From positions 5,788,986-5,852,985 of the forward strand of contig JACTAT010000060.1 of the NCBI GenBank assembly GCA_014526335.1: a stretch of DNA of 64,000 bases, given 5' to 3'. Origin of the DNA: Chrysaora quinquecirrha (taxonomy: Eukaryota; Cnidaria; Scyphozoa; Semaeostomeae; Pelagiidae). A program made the translations under genes and the position numbers. Numbering within the stretch: the stretch's first letter is position 1; each line of letters opens with the position of its first letter. Below are positions 1 through 10,700 of this stretch, one piece after another. The notes beneath the pieces are model-generated. The model searched no databases, was not told the DNA's origin, and saw only the letters and a program-made list of their open reading frames with translations.

Positions 1-1319
1 GACTCGTATCACACGAGTACCGAAGTCTTGGATATTACTATGTAAGGTTGGTACCTGGCCTAAGGTACCGAAACGCATGCAGTTAGGCTCATATCGCATG
101 AGCACAAATTCGTATCCGGCCTATATGAATAATTTCACCAGCCACCCCATTCTCAAATGCCAGACGCGTTTCGCTCTTATTGGAGCTCATCAGTGACATG
201 TATGAGAATGGAACCGGGCTTTGTTGCGTGAGAAGCACAAGTGCTAATCATACGACCACCGGAGCTGGGCTGACTGGTGAGTAACTGCGTGACTTTTGGA
301 ATCGTATCACTCGTATCGCAGGCCAGGTACCAACCTTACATAGTAATCTGCATACTATAGTTGGCAACTAGTTCTTTTCTGTGGCAACTAGTTGGCGCAT
401 AGTGCCAGAAAGTTCGGCATATCCTACTTCTGCTGACAATCGATTCCTGTCAGTCTCAGTCGCCATGAGCACTCTTGCGACCGCGATCAAATATATCCTA
501 TAAGTTCTGACTTTGGCATGTCGACATAAGTTAGCAGTTAAAACCAGTTGGGGTTAATTCTATCGTATCGTAGGTCGACATGAACACGGCTTTGCTATTG
601 CCGAAATTAGGAAGCTTTTCTAAGAAGCCGCGGGGTTAGCTTTCGTACGAGACCTGCAAGTCATTCCTAAATCGTGCAGCAATTAATTTTTTAAGGTGTG
701 TCATTCTATTTTCAAAGCATTTTACTTAAGTAAAATACGGTTAAACCTATCTCTATGGTTAAACCAAATAACATAAACACTTTTCAGTTTTCACAGCAAC
801 TTCTCTTAAAGATTAACGAGCTTTACGGTGTGGCGCTCTTCTGTATCGATAGAATGACGTAAAGATGTCGAATTCGTGCAGCTCTTCATTTCTTAGTACC
901 AAAAAAAGTTTCAAATATTTATCCTTTACCAGCAGAGCAACTTAAAGCACAAGAATGATATCCCAATAAGCTGTTTAATGATTTATTCCACAGAGAATTC
1001 ACTCCTTAAAATATCTTGCAAGTTTCACTTTCCTCAATAAGCCAGCCATAAATTTATAGCTAAAATTGTGTATTTCCCCCCGATATTTCGCCTAATTTGT
1101 TCCCGAAAAGAAAGAACTGTCGTTGAATAGACTTATTACATACATATCGGCAGCCTTAAGCAACTGCAGCAAAAATGCATTGAATGGCCTAATGCTCAGA
1201 GAGGTATTACCCAAGTTTAAAGCAACTATGTGTACGCTTACAAGATTTCGGATCGATTAAGGAAATATCACTTGAAATATAGATATCGGGGTGCCACAGG
1301 GATCATGTCTAGAACTTTT
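1..1319. other. Unique sequence, no gene seen
   Basis: AT-rich sequence with stops in all frames. I see no exon with recognisable protein similarity and no tRNA. The only structure I can support is the inverted repeat pair in the first 350 bases, listed separately. Confidence 0.5.
34..347. repeat. 27-bp perfect inverted repeat pair
   Basis: Positions 34-60 and 321-347 are exact reverse complements, 27 of 27 bases; the left arm begins ATTACTATGTAAGG. About 260 bp lie between the arms. This could be the terminal repeats of a small non-autonomous DNA transposon. I found no flanking target duplication, so the identity is open; the window start may cut off an outer part. Confidence 0.6.
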
Positions 1320-1327
1320 GCTGTTGG

Positions 1328-1568
1328 CAGTGGCGTAACGGACTAAAGTTACCTTTAGTTCAAACACTAAGGACCCCCAACTTTTTGGGACCTCAGCAAA
1401 TATTTGTTTTGCTTAAAGCTGGTATTGTCTGCGTGGCAATCGTGTGAAATTGCCCGAAGCTTTCTTGATGTCTCAGCCTGAGTTTGTATGTTTTTTACTG
1501 ATGCCAATAACCTGGGGGGGGGGCGAACTGAAAAATACCTAAGGGCCCCGACTGCCGTTACGCCACTG
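1328..1568. mobile_element. Non-autonomous hAT element (MITE), 241 bp
   Basis: The ends are perfect 14-bp terminal inverted repeats reading CAGTGGCGTAACGG inward from each side. The CAGTGGCGTA start is typical of hAT transposons. Flanking octamers at 1320-1327 (GCTGTTGG) and 1569-1576 (GCTGTTTG) match at 7 of 8 positions, as expected for an aged 8-bp hAT target duplication. The interior has no transposase reading frame, so movement would need an enzyme supplied from elsewhere. Confidence 0.8.
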
Positions 1569-1576
1569 GCTGTTTG

Positions 1577-2419
1577 TTGCGACGGGTCGCGAAAGCTCTT
1601 CGTGCGAACGATTCGGCCTATTGGAAAAAGCTCAGCTGGTGACCTAGAGTTATGGATCAAACTTTACTTGAATAGCGCTGAATTACGTAGTCAACGTGTG
1701 GTAGCATTATTCTGTTTTGTGGGAAAAGCTCATCAAATAAGTTATGTGGGAATAAGATGGTCTGGACGTGAGGTCAAGATGAAAATGAAATGTTGAATCG
1801 CAAGCACAGAACGTGGAATTATTAATTTTGCAGCTATTTGATAGAATTCTCAATCATGTGGCGTGACTAAAAACCCAAAAACTGTTCTGGAAAATATGTT
1901 TGCTTAATATGATTTTGATTGCACAGTGAGCAACCCTGGGGCCCCGATATAAGATTTGGATCAAAAATAAACTTGAACGAGAGCAGCAAACAGGAGCACC
2001 ATAATGATGCTCAAAGGGAGTGTTTACATATATGAACAATTTTAGGCTACATTTGATACTTAAACAAGTCGGTTTTTGCTAATAAAAGAAGTCGTGAAAG
2101 AATTGGGTAGATTTTGAGCTACTGTCACAATTTTGGGGAGGTAATTCATGCCACAATTAGGTAACAAAATAGCTCGTCATCAATGAGGGAGAGACACTGT
2201 CTCAATTAGTCTCCCCGAACCCGCTTTTCGCTCTCAGTGGTTGTGGTACTTCAACCCCTCACACAAATTTTGAGACCGTTCCTCCTCCACTCAACATAGC
2301 AATGTTGTGTTGATACAGTAGTTCGATTCACAGGCATCTCATAAACGGTGATTCTTATACCAACCCTGCCGTGTCAGAGAAGGGGAGGAGATGGTTTACT
2401 TTGATTCGTAAGAGACTGT
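1577..2419. other. Unique sequence, no gene seen
   Basis: AT-rich. Short open frames here have no recognisable domain and no convincing splice context. No repeat structure was found. Confidence 0.45.
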
Positions 2420-2660
2420 TTGCTCTCTTTGGTCCCACCATATTTTATGAGGGATTCTTTGTGGGCCGGGCCAGGATACCTGGCCCGTAGCCGGTCCAGT
2501 CTTCCTTCAATGGCCTGGACATCGGGTACCTCAACTACTTTTGATGGCAGGCTGTTCCATATTATAGCCACCCGAAATGTGGAGGTTGAACTTGTGATTG
2601 TCTAATCTGGCCCTGTCTTGGAACAACTTGTATTGATTGCCCATGCTGGTGCTGATGGCG
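2420..2660 (-). pseudogene. LINE reverse-transcriptase 3' end relic (CR1/L2/Jockey-like)
   Basis: Read on the minus strand, this encodes the tail of a non-LTR retrotransposon reverse transcriptase. The order of motifs is GNQYKLFQDRARLDNHK, then a break, then FRVAIIWNSLP followed by VVEVPDVQAIEGRLDRL. This is the familiar C-terminal signature of CR1/L2/Jockey-type polymerases: a K-F-x-R-x-RLD stretch, then V-x-x-WNSLP, then VV-x-A-x-S-F-K-x-R-L-D. A frameshift near 2571-2580 separates the two halves, and no catalytic palm motif is present, so it is a dead fragment. In an intact element the polymerase domain would lie to the right; here a tRNA-like SINE head begins eight bases away. Family assignment is from motif recall. 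Confidence 0.7.
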
Positions 2661-2667
2661 GCAAGAG

Positions 2668-2900
2668 GTGGTGTGGCTGAATGGTCAAGGTGTTCGGCTC
2701 ACGATTGTCGTGGGTTCGAGTCTCATCGGGACCACTTTCCACAATCCTACAGTCAACTCAGCTGTCATTCCTCCCGAGGCTGGTAAATGAGTACCCAGGT
2801 TATTCATTCTAGAATATCATTCTGGGGGCACAAGCTGCAGGTCAACATCAGCTTCATAGCTGCCAGAACCCTCATCCTGCTTTAACAAATAAGTATTGTT
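2668..2900 (+). mobile_element. tRNA-derived SINE
   Basis: Positions 2668-2735 resemble a tRNA. There is an internal promoter A box TGGCTGAATGG (2674-2684) and a B box GGTTCGAGTCT (2713-2723), and the acceptor ends pair at most of seven positions. The anticodon stem does not pair properly, so a functional tRNA is unlikely. The sequence continues into a body that includes CCCGAGGCTGGTAAATGAG. This resembles the conserved CCCGAGG...AAAT...AGTACC core seen in many invertebrate SINEs, from memory. It ends near a T- and A-rich tail around 2881-2905. RNA polymerase III transcription would use the two boxes. Confidence 0.6.
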
Positions 2901-2905
2901 TGCTT

Positions 2906-3627
2906 GCTTTCTTTCTTCCTGCTTTCGTAGAGCTCTGGGAAATCGCAGAAAGCTTCACCGCATCCTCCTTTTACAGGCCACCTTAGAATCACCTTGAGCT
3001 GTGTTAAGTAATAGAGTTTAGCACCTTAGAGCGGACGCAGCTTTACATTCGAAAATCTATTGCGAGTGTAGTGTCAAAACAATTGCAGCAATTTTCGCCA
3101 CAGAGCAAGGCTCCTTAAAACTTGATGATAAGTTACGATTCAAGGTGCAATTTTTTTACATCTTTTGCCGCTATCTGTATCTCATTCGATAACTATGGCT
3201 GGTAGAAGAATAATTGTAAGTTTCTTATCCATAGGTGTGACAAGATTCATTTCGCTTAAACACACTTTTTACGCCCTTAATACTCTTTAATTATAACAGC
3301 TTACTTAGTCTCTTGTCTTGATATCGTCATTAGCCCATAACACCATTCAAAGCGTTAAATAAACTCTGACTTTCAATTCGAAACTTCTTTAAATATGCAT
3401 AAGATATAACAAGATTACTCTCATATATGGCCATATATAAATATCAGGTAAAACAGATGCTTTCGTTTCGTTTAATTACATAACCGCTATTAATAGAAAT
3501 GCTTAAAATAGAAAAATAAACACCACATCCATCCAGTTTAATTATAAGGGCTCCATAAAGGATGTCGTTTCTTACAGTTCTCCATCAAATGTAGACGGGT
3601 TGTTTCTAGTTTGTTCTTTACTTTGTT
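2906..3627. other. Unique AT-rich sequence, no gene seen
   Basis: No reading frame of note, no RNA gene and no repeat structure. It leads into the GTTA microsatellite. Confidence 0.45.
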
Positions 3628-3720
3628 AGTTAGTTGAATTACTTAGTTAGTGACTTGGTTAGTTAGTCAGTTAGTTAGTTAGTTAGTTAATTAGTTAGTT
3701 AGTTTTTTGTTAATTAGTTT

Positions 3721-3785
<65 letters not shown>

Positions 3786-4146
3786 CTAGCTAGCTAGTTA
3801 GTAAGTCAGTTAGTTAGTTAGTTAGTTAGTTAGTTACTTAGTTACTTAGTTAGTTAGTTACTGAGTAATCAAGTTAGTTAGTTGTTTAGTTAGTTAGTTG
3901 GTTAGTTAGTAAGTTAGTTAGTTAGTTAATTTATTAGTTAGTTTGTTAGTTACTTAGTAAGTTAGTTGGTTACTTACTTGGCTAGTTAGTTAGTTAGTTT
4001 ATTAGTTAGTTAGTTTATCAATTAGTTAGTTAGCTAGTTAGCCAGCTAGTTAGTTAGTTAGTTAGTTTGTTAGGTTGTTAGTTAGTTAGTTAGTTAGTTA
4101 GGTAGTCAGGGTACTAGTTAGCGCTAGTTAAGTAGCTAGTTAGCGT
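3628..4146 (+). repeat. (GTTA)n tetranucleotide microsatellite, about 0.5 kb
   Basis: Nearly uninterrupted TTAG/GTTA repeats. Interruptions such as TTAC, GCTA and GTCA are denser at both ends, and the central run near 3721-3790 is purest. This is a simple-sequence expansion. The unit is not the metazoan telomere hexamer. Confidence 0.97.
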
Positions 4147-5280
4147 GCATGTAGTGGTTTGGAGCTAAAAAAATATTGGGCTCTATGGCGAAGGGCTCTA
4201 CTAGCAATTTCATCAAAAAACAAAAGGAAAAATTCCATTTCATTTTCTCAATAACTAAAGACGCCAGCTCTTGCGTAACCCTCAACTCTGAATCCTCGCA
4301 CGCGTGCGTTTGAGTGAGATGTCGATTTGACAGTCAAAATTTAATAATAGTCATACTGTCCTTTTGTTCAGGAACAGATGCTTCTTCATGCACTGACGTA
4401 AATTAGCCAACTTCTTCATAACTACAAAAGGTAGCTATTCAAGAAGTACTGTCAAAAAGTCTGTTATGAAGGTTTAAACTAAAAGCCGAAATTTTCTTTG
4501 CCCTAAATGAGATGATCTGTTAGATATAGAAGTAGATCGCTTTGTTTCCCATTCTTGAACTTTTCTATCAGTTAAACTTTGAAGATCGGGTTGAAGATTT
4601 TCATTGCTGACCCTCAATATTTTCCACCGTTCATCTTTAGGAAGTCACCGCTGTTTTTGAATTCTGATCTTCCAGCAAAATCTTGTACTGATCTGCTGAT
4701 TTTGATCTCGAGGGGGGAGGAGGGTACTTAGTATATTTTGCTGTGCACTCCTTTCAGGCGGGTATCGATGCGCCTCTTTTTTCTAACACCGTGTATGGAA
4801 AGAGGCACTTTTTCACGTGCAAGCCGGAGGTCAAAAGGGATCTTTTGCTAGAGTTGACTGATACTTTAATGTTTTGCAGTGTATTTTCTACGTTCTGGAT
4901 TATACTTTTTGCCGTTTTTTTTTTCTAAAGCAGGGTATCATTTTGGAGGGGAAATTCTAGAGTCCGGTAAAGAAATAATTTCCTTAAGTGCACACCCCCT
5001 CCCCTCCGGATTTTGATCCACACTCACTCGGGTTCATAATGTTCTTGAAACTAATTTTCCCATCCTTTCTCTGAATTTTTAGAGTCAAAAGTCCCGAAGA
5101 GTGCCTCTGAGGCTCTGAATTTGAAACTTGATGCATATAATCAGACACTACAGGTGTGATTTACAAAAAAAGGCATTTCAATGTGATCCAGGTAAGCTAC
5201 GCTCTCTATGTATTTATGTGTATTTATAACGAACGCAGGCTCAAACCAGGAAAACGTGAAGAAACCAAAACCATCAAGAA
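4147..5280. other. Unique sequence, no gene seen
   Basis: AT-rich with short purine-rich runs. No protein similarity, tRNA or inverted repeat could be supported. Confidence 0.4.
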
Positions 5281-5540
5281 GCTGAGTGAGTGAGCGACTG
5301 AGCGTCTCAGTCAGTTCTCGTTAGACAGCTGAAGTTAAACTTGGTCGTGTGAGGTCAGCATCTGGATGGGTGACTTTCCAGATGGATGACTAACAACTCA
5401 CTGCCGTCCTTCGGAAGGGACTTTAAAGCTAGGGGTCTCATGCCTGGATGCGGCATGCATAGTGAGCCTAAATTAGCTGAAAAAGTTAGAAGTAAAAGCC
5501 TACTCAAATAAAGTAACAACAGCAGCAACATCAACAACAT
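5281..5540 (+). mobile_element. 5S rRNA-like SINE
   Basis: Positions 5333-5383 resemble the internal-promoter region of 5S rRNA: GAAGTTAAAC, a variable stretch, then a CTGGATGGGTGAC block that matches the conserved TTGGATGGGTGACC of 5S genes. The rest of 5S is not preserved, so it is not a functional rRNA gene. A non-5S body follows, with CCTTCGGAAGGGACTTTAAAGC near 5407-5428, and it ends in an AAC/AGC-rich tail (5514-5535). This plan fits SINE3-type elements. Confidence 0.5.
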
Positions 5541-7190
5541 GAAAACCTTGAGGTTCGGTTGAACGAGGTCGGAGGTCCCTAATCCTTGGGGCTCACCTTA
5601 ATGCGCACCCTGTCCATATGACCCTGGCCAAACGATAAAACATCCGTTGTCAAACACTCGGCACTTGTTTGTCCAGCAAAACGTTTACTGTTTAAAGTTA
5701 AGACTCCGTATAACCTCATAAAATAGTAACTGTTAATACATCTAAGATTTAGTTTCGAGCGTATTCATTTTTCTTATTTTCTTCTTTAATTAGTTTGATA
5801 AGCTATCCCATAGCTTTGTTCATCAAATATTAAACTTTAAGCTAGATTGGAATTTAAATGGCTCACATTTCATTAAAGTTGACAAAGCAATGTGTTACCA
5901 GCTATTATTTTAGATAACACAGAATTTTTTCCATTTCATTTATTAACAACTTTATCATTAATTTTTAAAATTGGAATGATTTGATTGTCTTGAAGTAAGA
6001 AGAGTTTGATAAGAGTTTCACCTGTATTTTTATGTTTTCTAGAAATACGTCTGGATGCAGTCGAGTCCAAGCGTCGAGCTGTGAATTCTGAATGGTGCAA
6101 AATTTGGCGTATCAATTTGGAATTATAGAATACCTACAGTATTTCTCCGCCACCCAAGAAATTGACTTATAAGAAACTGCAGCCTGTCAGATGGCACAAT
6201 ATGTGCACATTAGATATATATTTCTATATATTTTTAAGAAACCAAGCAGCCTGATTTTACGATAATGAGTTTCTTAGTGGGGGGAGGGGGGGCTCTAACG
6301 CTAAATAGAAGATTGAATTTGGAATTGACTTTCCTTATGCTGCATAAAGTAATTACTGTAGATGACAAATGTTTGTAGCTAACTACTGTCCATGTTATAG
6401 AATGTGTGCTTTTGTTGATACAAAGACTTGTTTTTTGTTTTTCCTTTCACTCACATTTTAGCATAACACAATACAATAACTCCTTCGCGAAGGTTCTCGC
6501 TGCATTTAACTGGAGGGGAGGTGCCACATCCCTACCCTCGGTAACAGAGCCTGAAATGGTCTCGAGGAGTGGGAATAAGAAACTAGGAAAAGATTGAAAA
6601 GATAGAGGGGAAAAGAAGCTTCCACTCCGCTCCACTCCCTGTGTCCCTTGAGCCTCTGGTATCACGCCAGCCTCTTAACACAACCTATATAACTAAAGGT
6701 CCGCGATGATACCCTTGGCTTGACTTATAATGAAGAATGATAGCTACCCCTCAAAATTTTGATTTCTTAGCCAATTTCGAATTTTATTAGGAAGTGGTAC
6801 ACTTGCTCGGACTTAAATGTGACGGAGCTTGGTGCAGGAACTATTTAAATTCGCATTTTTAAGTCTGAAACGTGTTCAAGGGGAAATTCACGATCGCTAA
6901 TGTTGCAAGGTCTTTCCCACTTTAAAACAATAATACATTTTAAGGAGCAAACGGACCCTCGCGTCAACTTTCAACATAACTGCAATTTGCATAAAATGTA
7001 TCCGGAGCCAAATTATCGATTTTTTGTAGTTGAAAGGACCCATTGGAAGCAGTTACGTAAGTTGTTGTAACTGCTGTTTATCTATCAAGCGCTGCCTTCA
7101 GACGACTTCAGGGCCGATAAGGAAAGTTACATAACATCAGTGAAAATGTAAAGTGATGTTTACATGATGAAAATGGAAAAATAATGTTGT
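5541..7190. other. Unique sequence, no gene seen
   Basis: AT-rich sequence of about 1.65 kb. Short reading frames on both strands near 6400-6665 overlap each other and show no domain, so I do not call them genes. Confidence 0.4.
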
Positions 7191-7592
7191 ACACGCTTTT
7201 TTTTTACAAAGAACTTAGCTCAAGGCCTAGTTCTCAAAGTTCCTTATTTTTTTACCTCTTTTAAGACGATTGTAGTTCAAAAATTCTTTAATAGTTCCTT
7301 AATTTTTACTGCACATACAGTTTAATGACTACGGTTCAGAGACATTTGCATGTAAGCAAACCTCGCAACTACTCAAGGAAACATTTGATACATGCGCAAA
7401 GTACAATTTATGTGATTTTCAACTGCAAATGAATGGAACGGGCTTTCTAATTCTTGATTGTTGCAGTGATAAAAATATTCAACAATGAAAAGTTCCTTGG
7501 TGATTTTCTCAATATTAGTATAAGTTCTTTAAATTTTCGGGCCTTCTACATGTAGGTTCCTTATAAAGTGGTTCCTTATAAAAAAGAACATG
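7191..7592 (-). mobile_element. MITE family 1 (TA target), diverged copy
   Basis: This is the reverse complement of the 0.4-kb elements at 39567 and 52631, recognisable by the CACGCTTTTTTT end at left, the GTTCCTTA motifs inside, and CTACATGTAGGTTCCTTATA near the right end. The right terminal repeat has decayed, and substitutions are more frequent than between the other two copies. This suggests an older insertion. It contains no coding capacity. Confidence 0.8.
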
Positions 7593-7763
7593 TAATGAGC
7601 TAACGGGTTAAAAAAAACATCCCGGGGGTGAAGCTACCCAAGATCAGGTACCGGGACTTGCTGTTTACTATAAATTGAAACTTGCTTATCTGTCGTAATA
7701 GACTATAGCGATATATATAATGCTTTCCCTGGTACAGCAGTTCTTTTTCGCGCTAAAAATATG
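7593..7763. other. Spacer between MITE and satellite
   Basis: Short AT-rich stretch without recognisable content. Confidence 0.4.
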
Positions 7764-10700
7764 CAATTTTTAGGGGTTTTGTTAGGACTATCAAAGGAAC
7801 TTTTGGGAAATTGTCGAAACCTTGGATTTAGCGCAAATTATTGGCCATTTTTCCTTAGTTCCTTAGTACAGTATAGCCTTGCCTTTTTCCAAGAATGGGC
7901 AATCTTGGGGGGTTTTGATTTCTTGATTTTTTATAAACTGTTGCAGTCCTTTCATAGCCTTTGAGTACCATTTGGGGAGTATTTGGGCAATTTTCGAAAC
8001 AATGGATTTTGGGCTATTTTTGGCCATTTTGCCTTAGTATAGCCTTGCCTTTTTGCTCAAAAGTTGGCGATTTTTAGGGTTTTGGTATCATATTTTTATC
8101 AAACCAGCAGCTTTATTATAGACTTATCAAGGGATTGGAGTACTTTCATAGCCTTTGAGGATAATTTAGGAACTTTTCGGGGAATTTTCGATACCTTGGA
8201 TTTTTGGCGATCTTTGGCGATTTTGCATTAGTATAGCCTTGCCTTTTTGCCCTAAAATGGGCGATTTTTAGGTGTTTTGGTATCATTATATTGTCAAACC
8301 AGAAGCTTTATTTTAGCCCTATAAAGGGGTTGGAGTCCTTTCATAGCCTTTGAGGATAATTTAGGAACTTTTCGGGGAATTTTCGATACCTTGGATTTTT
8401 GGCGATCTTTGGCGATTTTGCATTAGTATAGCCTTGCCTTTTTGCCCTAAAATGGGCGATTTTTAGGTGTTTTGGTATCATTATATTGTCAAACCAGAAG
8501 CTTTATTTTAGCCCTATAAAGGGGTTGGAGTCCTTTTATAGACTTTGAGGACCATTTAGGGAGCTGTTGAAGAATTCTTTTGCCCAAAAATGAGCGATTT
8601 TTAGGGGTTTTGATATCATGTTTTTATCAAACCAGCGGCTTTATTATAGCTTTATAAAGGGGTTGGAGTCCTTTTATAGCCTTTGAGGATCATTTAGGAA
8701 GTCTTTGGGGACTTTTCGATACCTTGGAATTTTGGCGATTTTTAGCCATTTTGCCTTAGTATAGCCTTGCCTTTTTGCCGAAAAATGTGCGATTTTTAGG
8801 TGTTTTGGTATCATTATTTTATCAAACCAGAAGCTTTATTTTAGCCTTATAAACGGGTTGGAATCCTTTTATAGACTTTGAGGATCATTTAGGGAGCTTT
8901 TGGGGAATTTTCGATACCTTGGAACTTGGGTGATTTTTGGCCATTTTGCCTTAGTATAGCCTTGCCTTTTTGCCGAAAAATGTGCGATTTTTAGGGTTTT
9001 GGTATTATTATTTTATCAAACAAAAAGCTTTATTTCAGCCTCATAAAGGGGTTGGAGTCCTTTTATAGCCTTTGAGGATCATTTAGGAAGTTATTGGGGA
9101 CATTTCGATACCTTGGAATTTTGGCGATTTTTGGCCATTTTGCCTTAGTATAGCCTTGCCATTTTGCCGAAAAATGTGCGATTTTAGGTGTTTTGGTACC
9201 ATTATTTTATCAAACCAGAAACTTTATTTTAGCCTTATAAAGGGGTTGGAATCCTTTTATAGACTTTGAGGATCATTTAGGGAGCTTTTGGGGAATTTTC
9301 GATACCTTGGAACTTGGGTGATTTTTGGCCATTTTGCGTTAGTATAGCCTTGCCTTTTTGCCGAAAAATGGGCGATTTTTAGGTGTTTTGGTATCACTAT
9401 TTTATCAAACCAGAACCTTTATTTTAGCCTTATAAATGGGTTGGAGTCCTTTTATAGACTTTGAGGACCATTTAGGGAGCTTTTGGGGACTTTTCAATAC
9501 CTTGGAATTTTGGCCATTTTTTGCCATTTTGCCTTAGTATAGCCTTGCCTTTTTGCCCAAAAATGTGCGATTTTTAGGGTTTTGGTATTATCATTTTATC
9601 AAACAAAAAGCTTTATTTCAGCCTCATAAAGGGGTTGGAGTCCTTTTATAGCCTTTGAGGATCATTTAGGGATTTTTTTGAAGACTTTTCGATACATTGG
9701 AATTTTGGCGATTTTTTGCCATTTTGCCTTAGTATAGCCTTGCCCTTTTGCCCAAAAATGGGCGATTTTTAGGGGTTTTGATATCATGTTTTTTATCAAA
9801 CCAGCGGCTTTATAATAGCTTTACAAAGGGGTTGGAGTCCTTTTATAGCCCTTGAGGATCATTTAAGATGATTTTGGGGATTTTTCGATACCTTGGAATT
9901 TTGGCCATTTTTGGACATTTTGCCTTAGTATAGCCTTGCCTTTTTGCCGAAAAATGGGCGATCTTTAGGGGATTTGACATCGTGTTTTTTATGAAGCCAG
10001 TGGCTTTATTATAGCATTATAAAGGGGTTGCAGTCCTTTTATAGCCTTTGAGGATCACTTAGGGTTTTTTTGAAGACTTTTCGATACCTTGGAATTTTGG
10101 CGATTTTTGGCCATTTTGCCTTAGTATAGCCTTGCCTTTTTGCCGAAAAACGTGCGATTTTTAGGTGTTTTGGTATCATTATTTTATGAAACCAGAAGCT
10201 TTATTTTAGCCTTACAAAGGGGTTTGAGTCTTTTTATAGACTTTGAGGACTATTTAGGGAGCTTTTGGGGAATTTTCGATACCTTGGATCTTGGGCGATT
10301 TTTGGCCATTTTGCCTTAGTATAGCCTTGCCTTTTTGCCGAAAAACGGGCAATCTTTAGGGGTTTTGATATCATGTTTTTTATCAAACCAGCGGCCTTAT
10401 TATAGCTTTATAAAGGGGTTACAGTCCTTCAATAGCCTTTAAGGGTCATTTAGGGTTTTTTTTGAAGACTTTTCGATTCCTTGGAATTTAGGAGATTTTT
10501 GGCCATTTTGCCTTGGTATAGCCTTGCCTTTTTGCCAAAAAATGGGCGATTTTTAGGGGTTTTGATATCATGTTTTTTATCAAACCAGTGGCTTTATTAT
10601 AGCTTTATAAAGAGGTTGGAGTCCTTTTATAGCCTTTGAGGATAATTTAGGGATTTTTTTGAAGACTTTTCGATACCTTGGAATTTCGGCAATTTTTGGC

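Noticed and set aside
2668..2735. Functional tRNA gene
   Set aside because: A and B boxes are present but the anticodon stem does not pair and a SINE body follows directly.
3628..4146. Telomere-like TTAG repeats
   Set aside because: The unit is TTAG, not the TTAGGG typical of animals such as cnidarians, and the tract is internal with imperfect units.
5331..5383. Functional 5S rRNA gene
   Set aside because: Only the internal-promoter part resembles 5S; the rest of the gene is missing.
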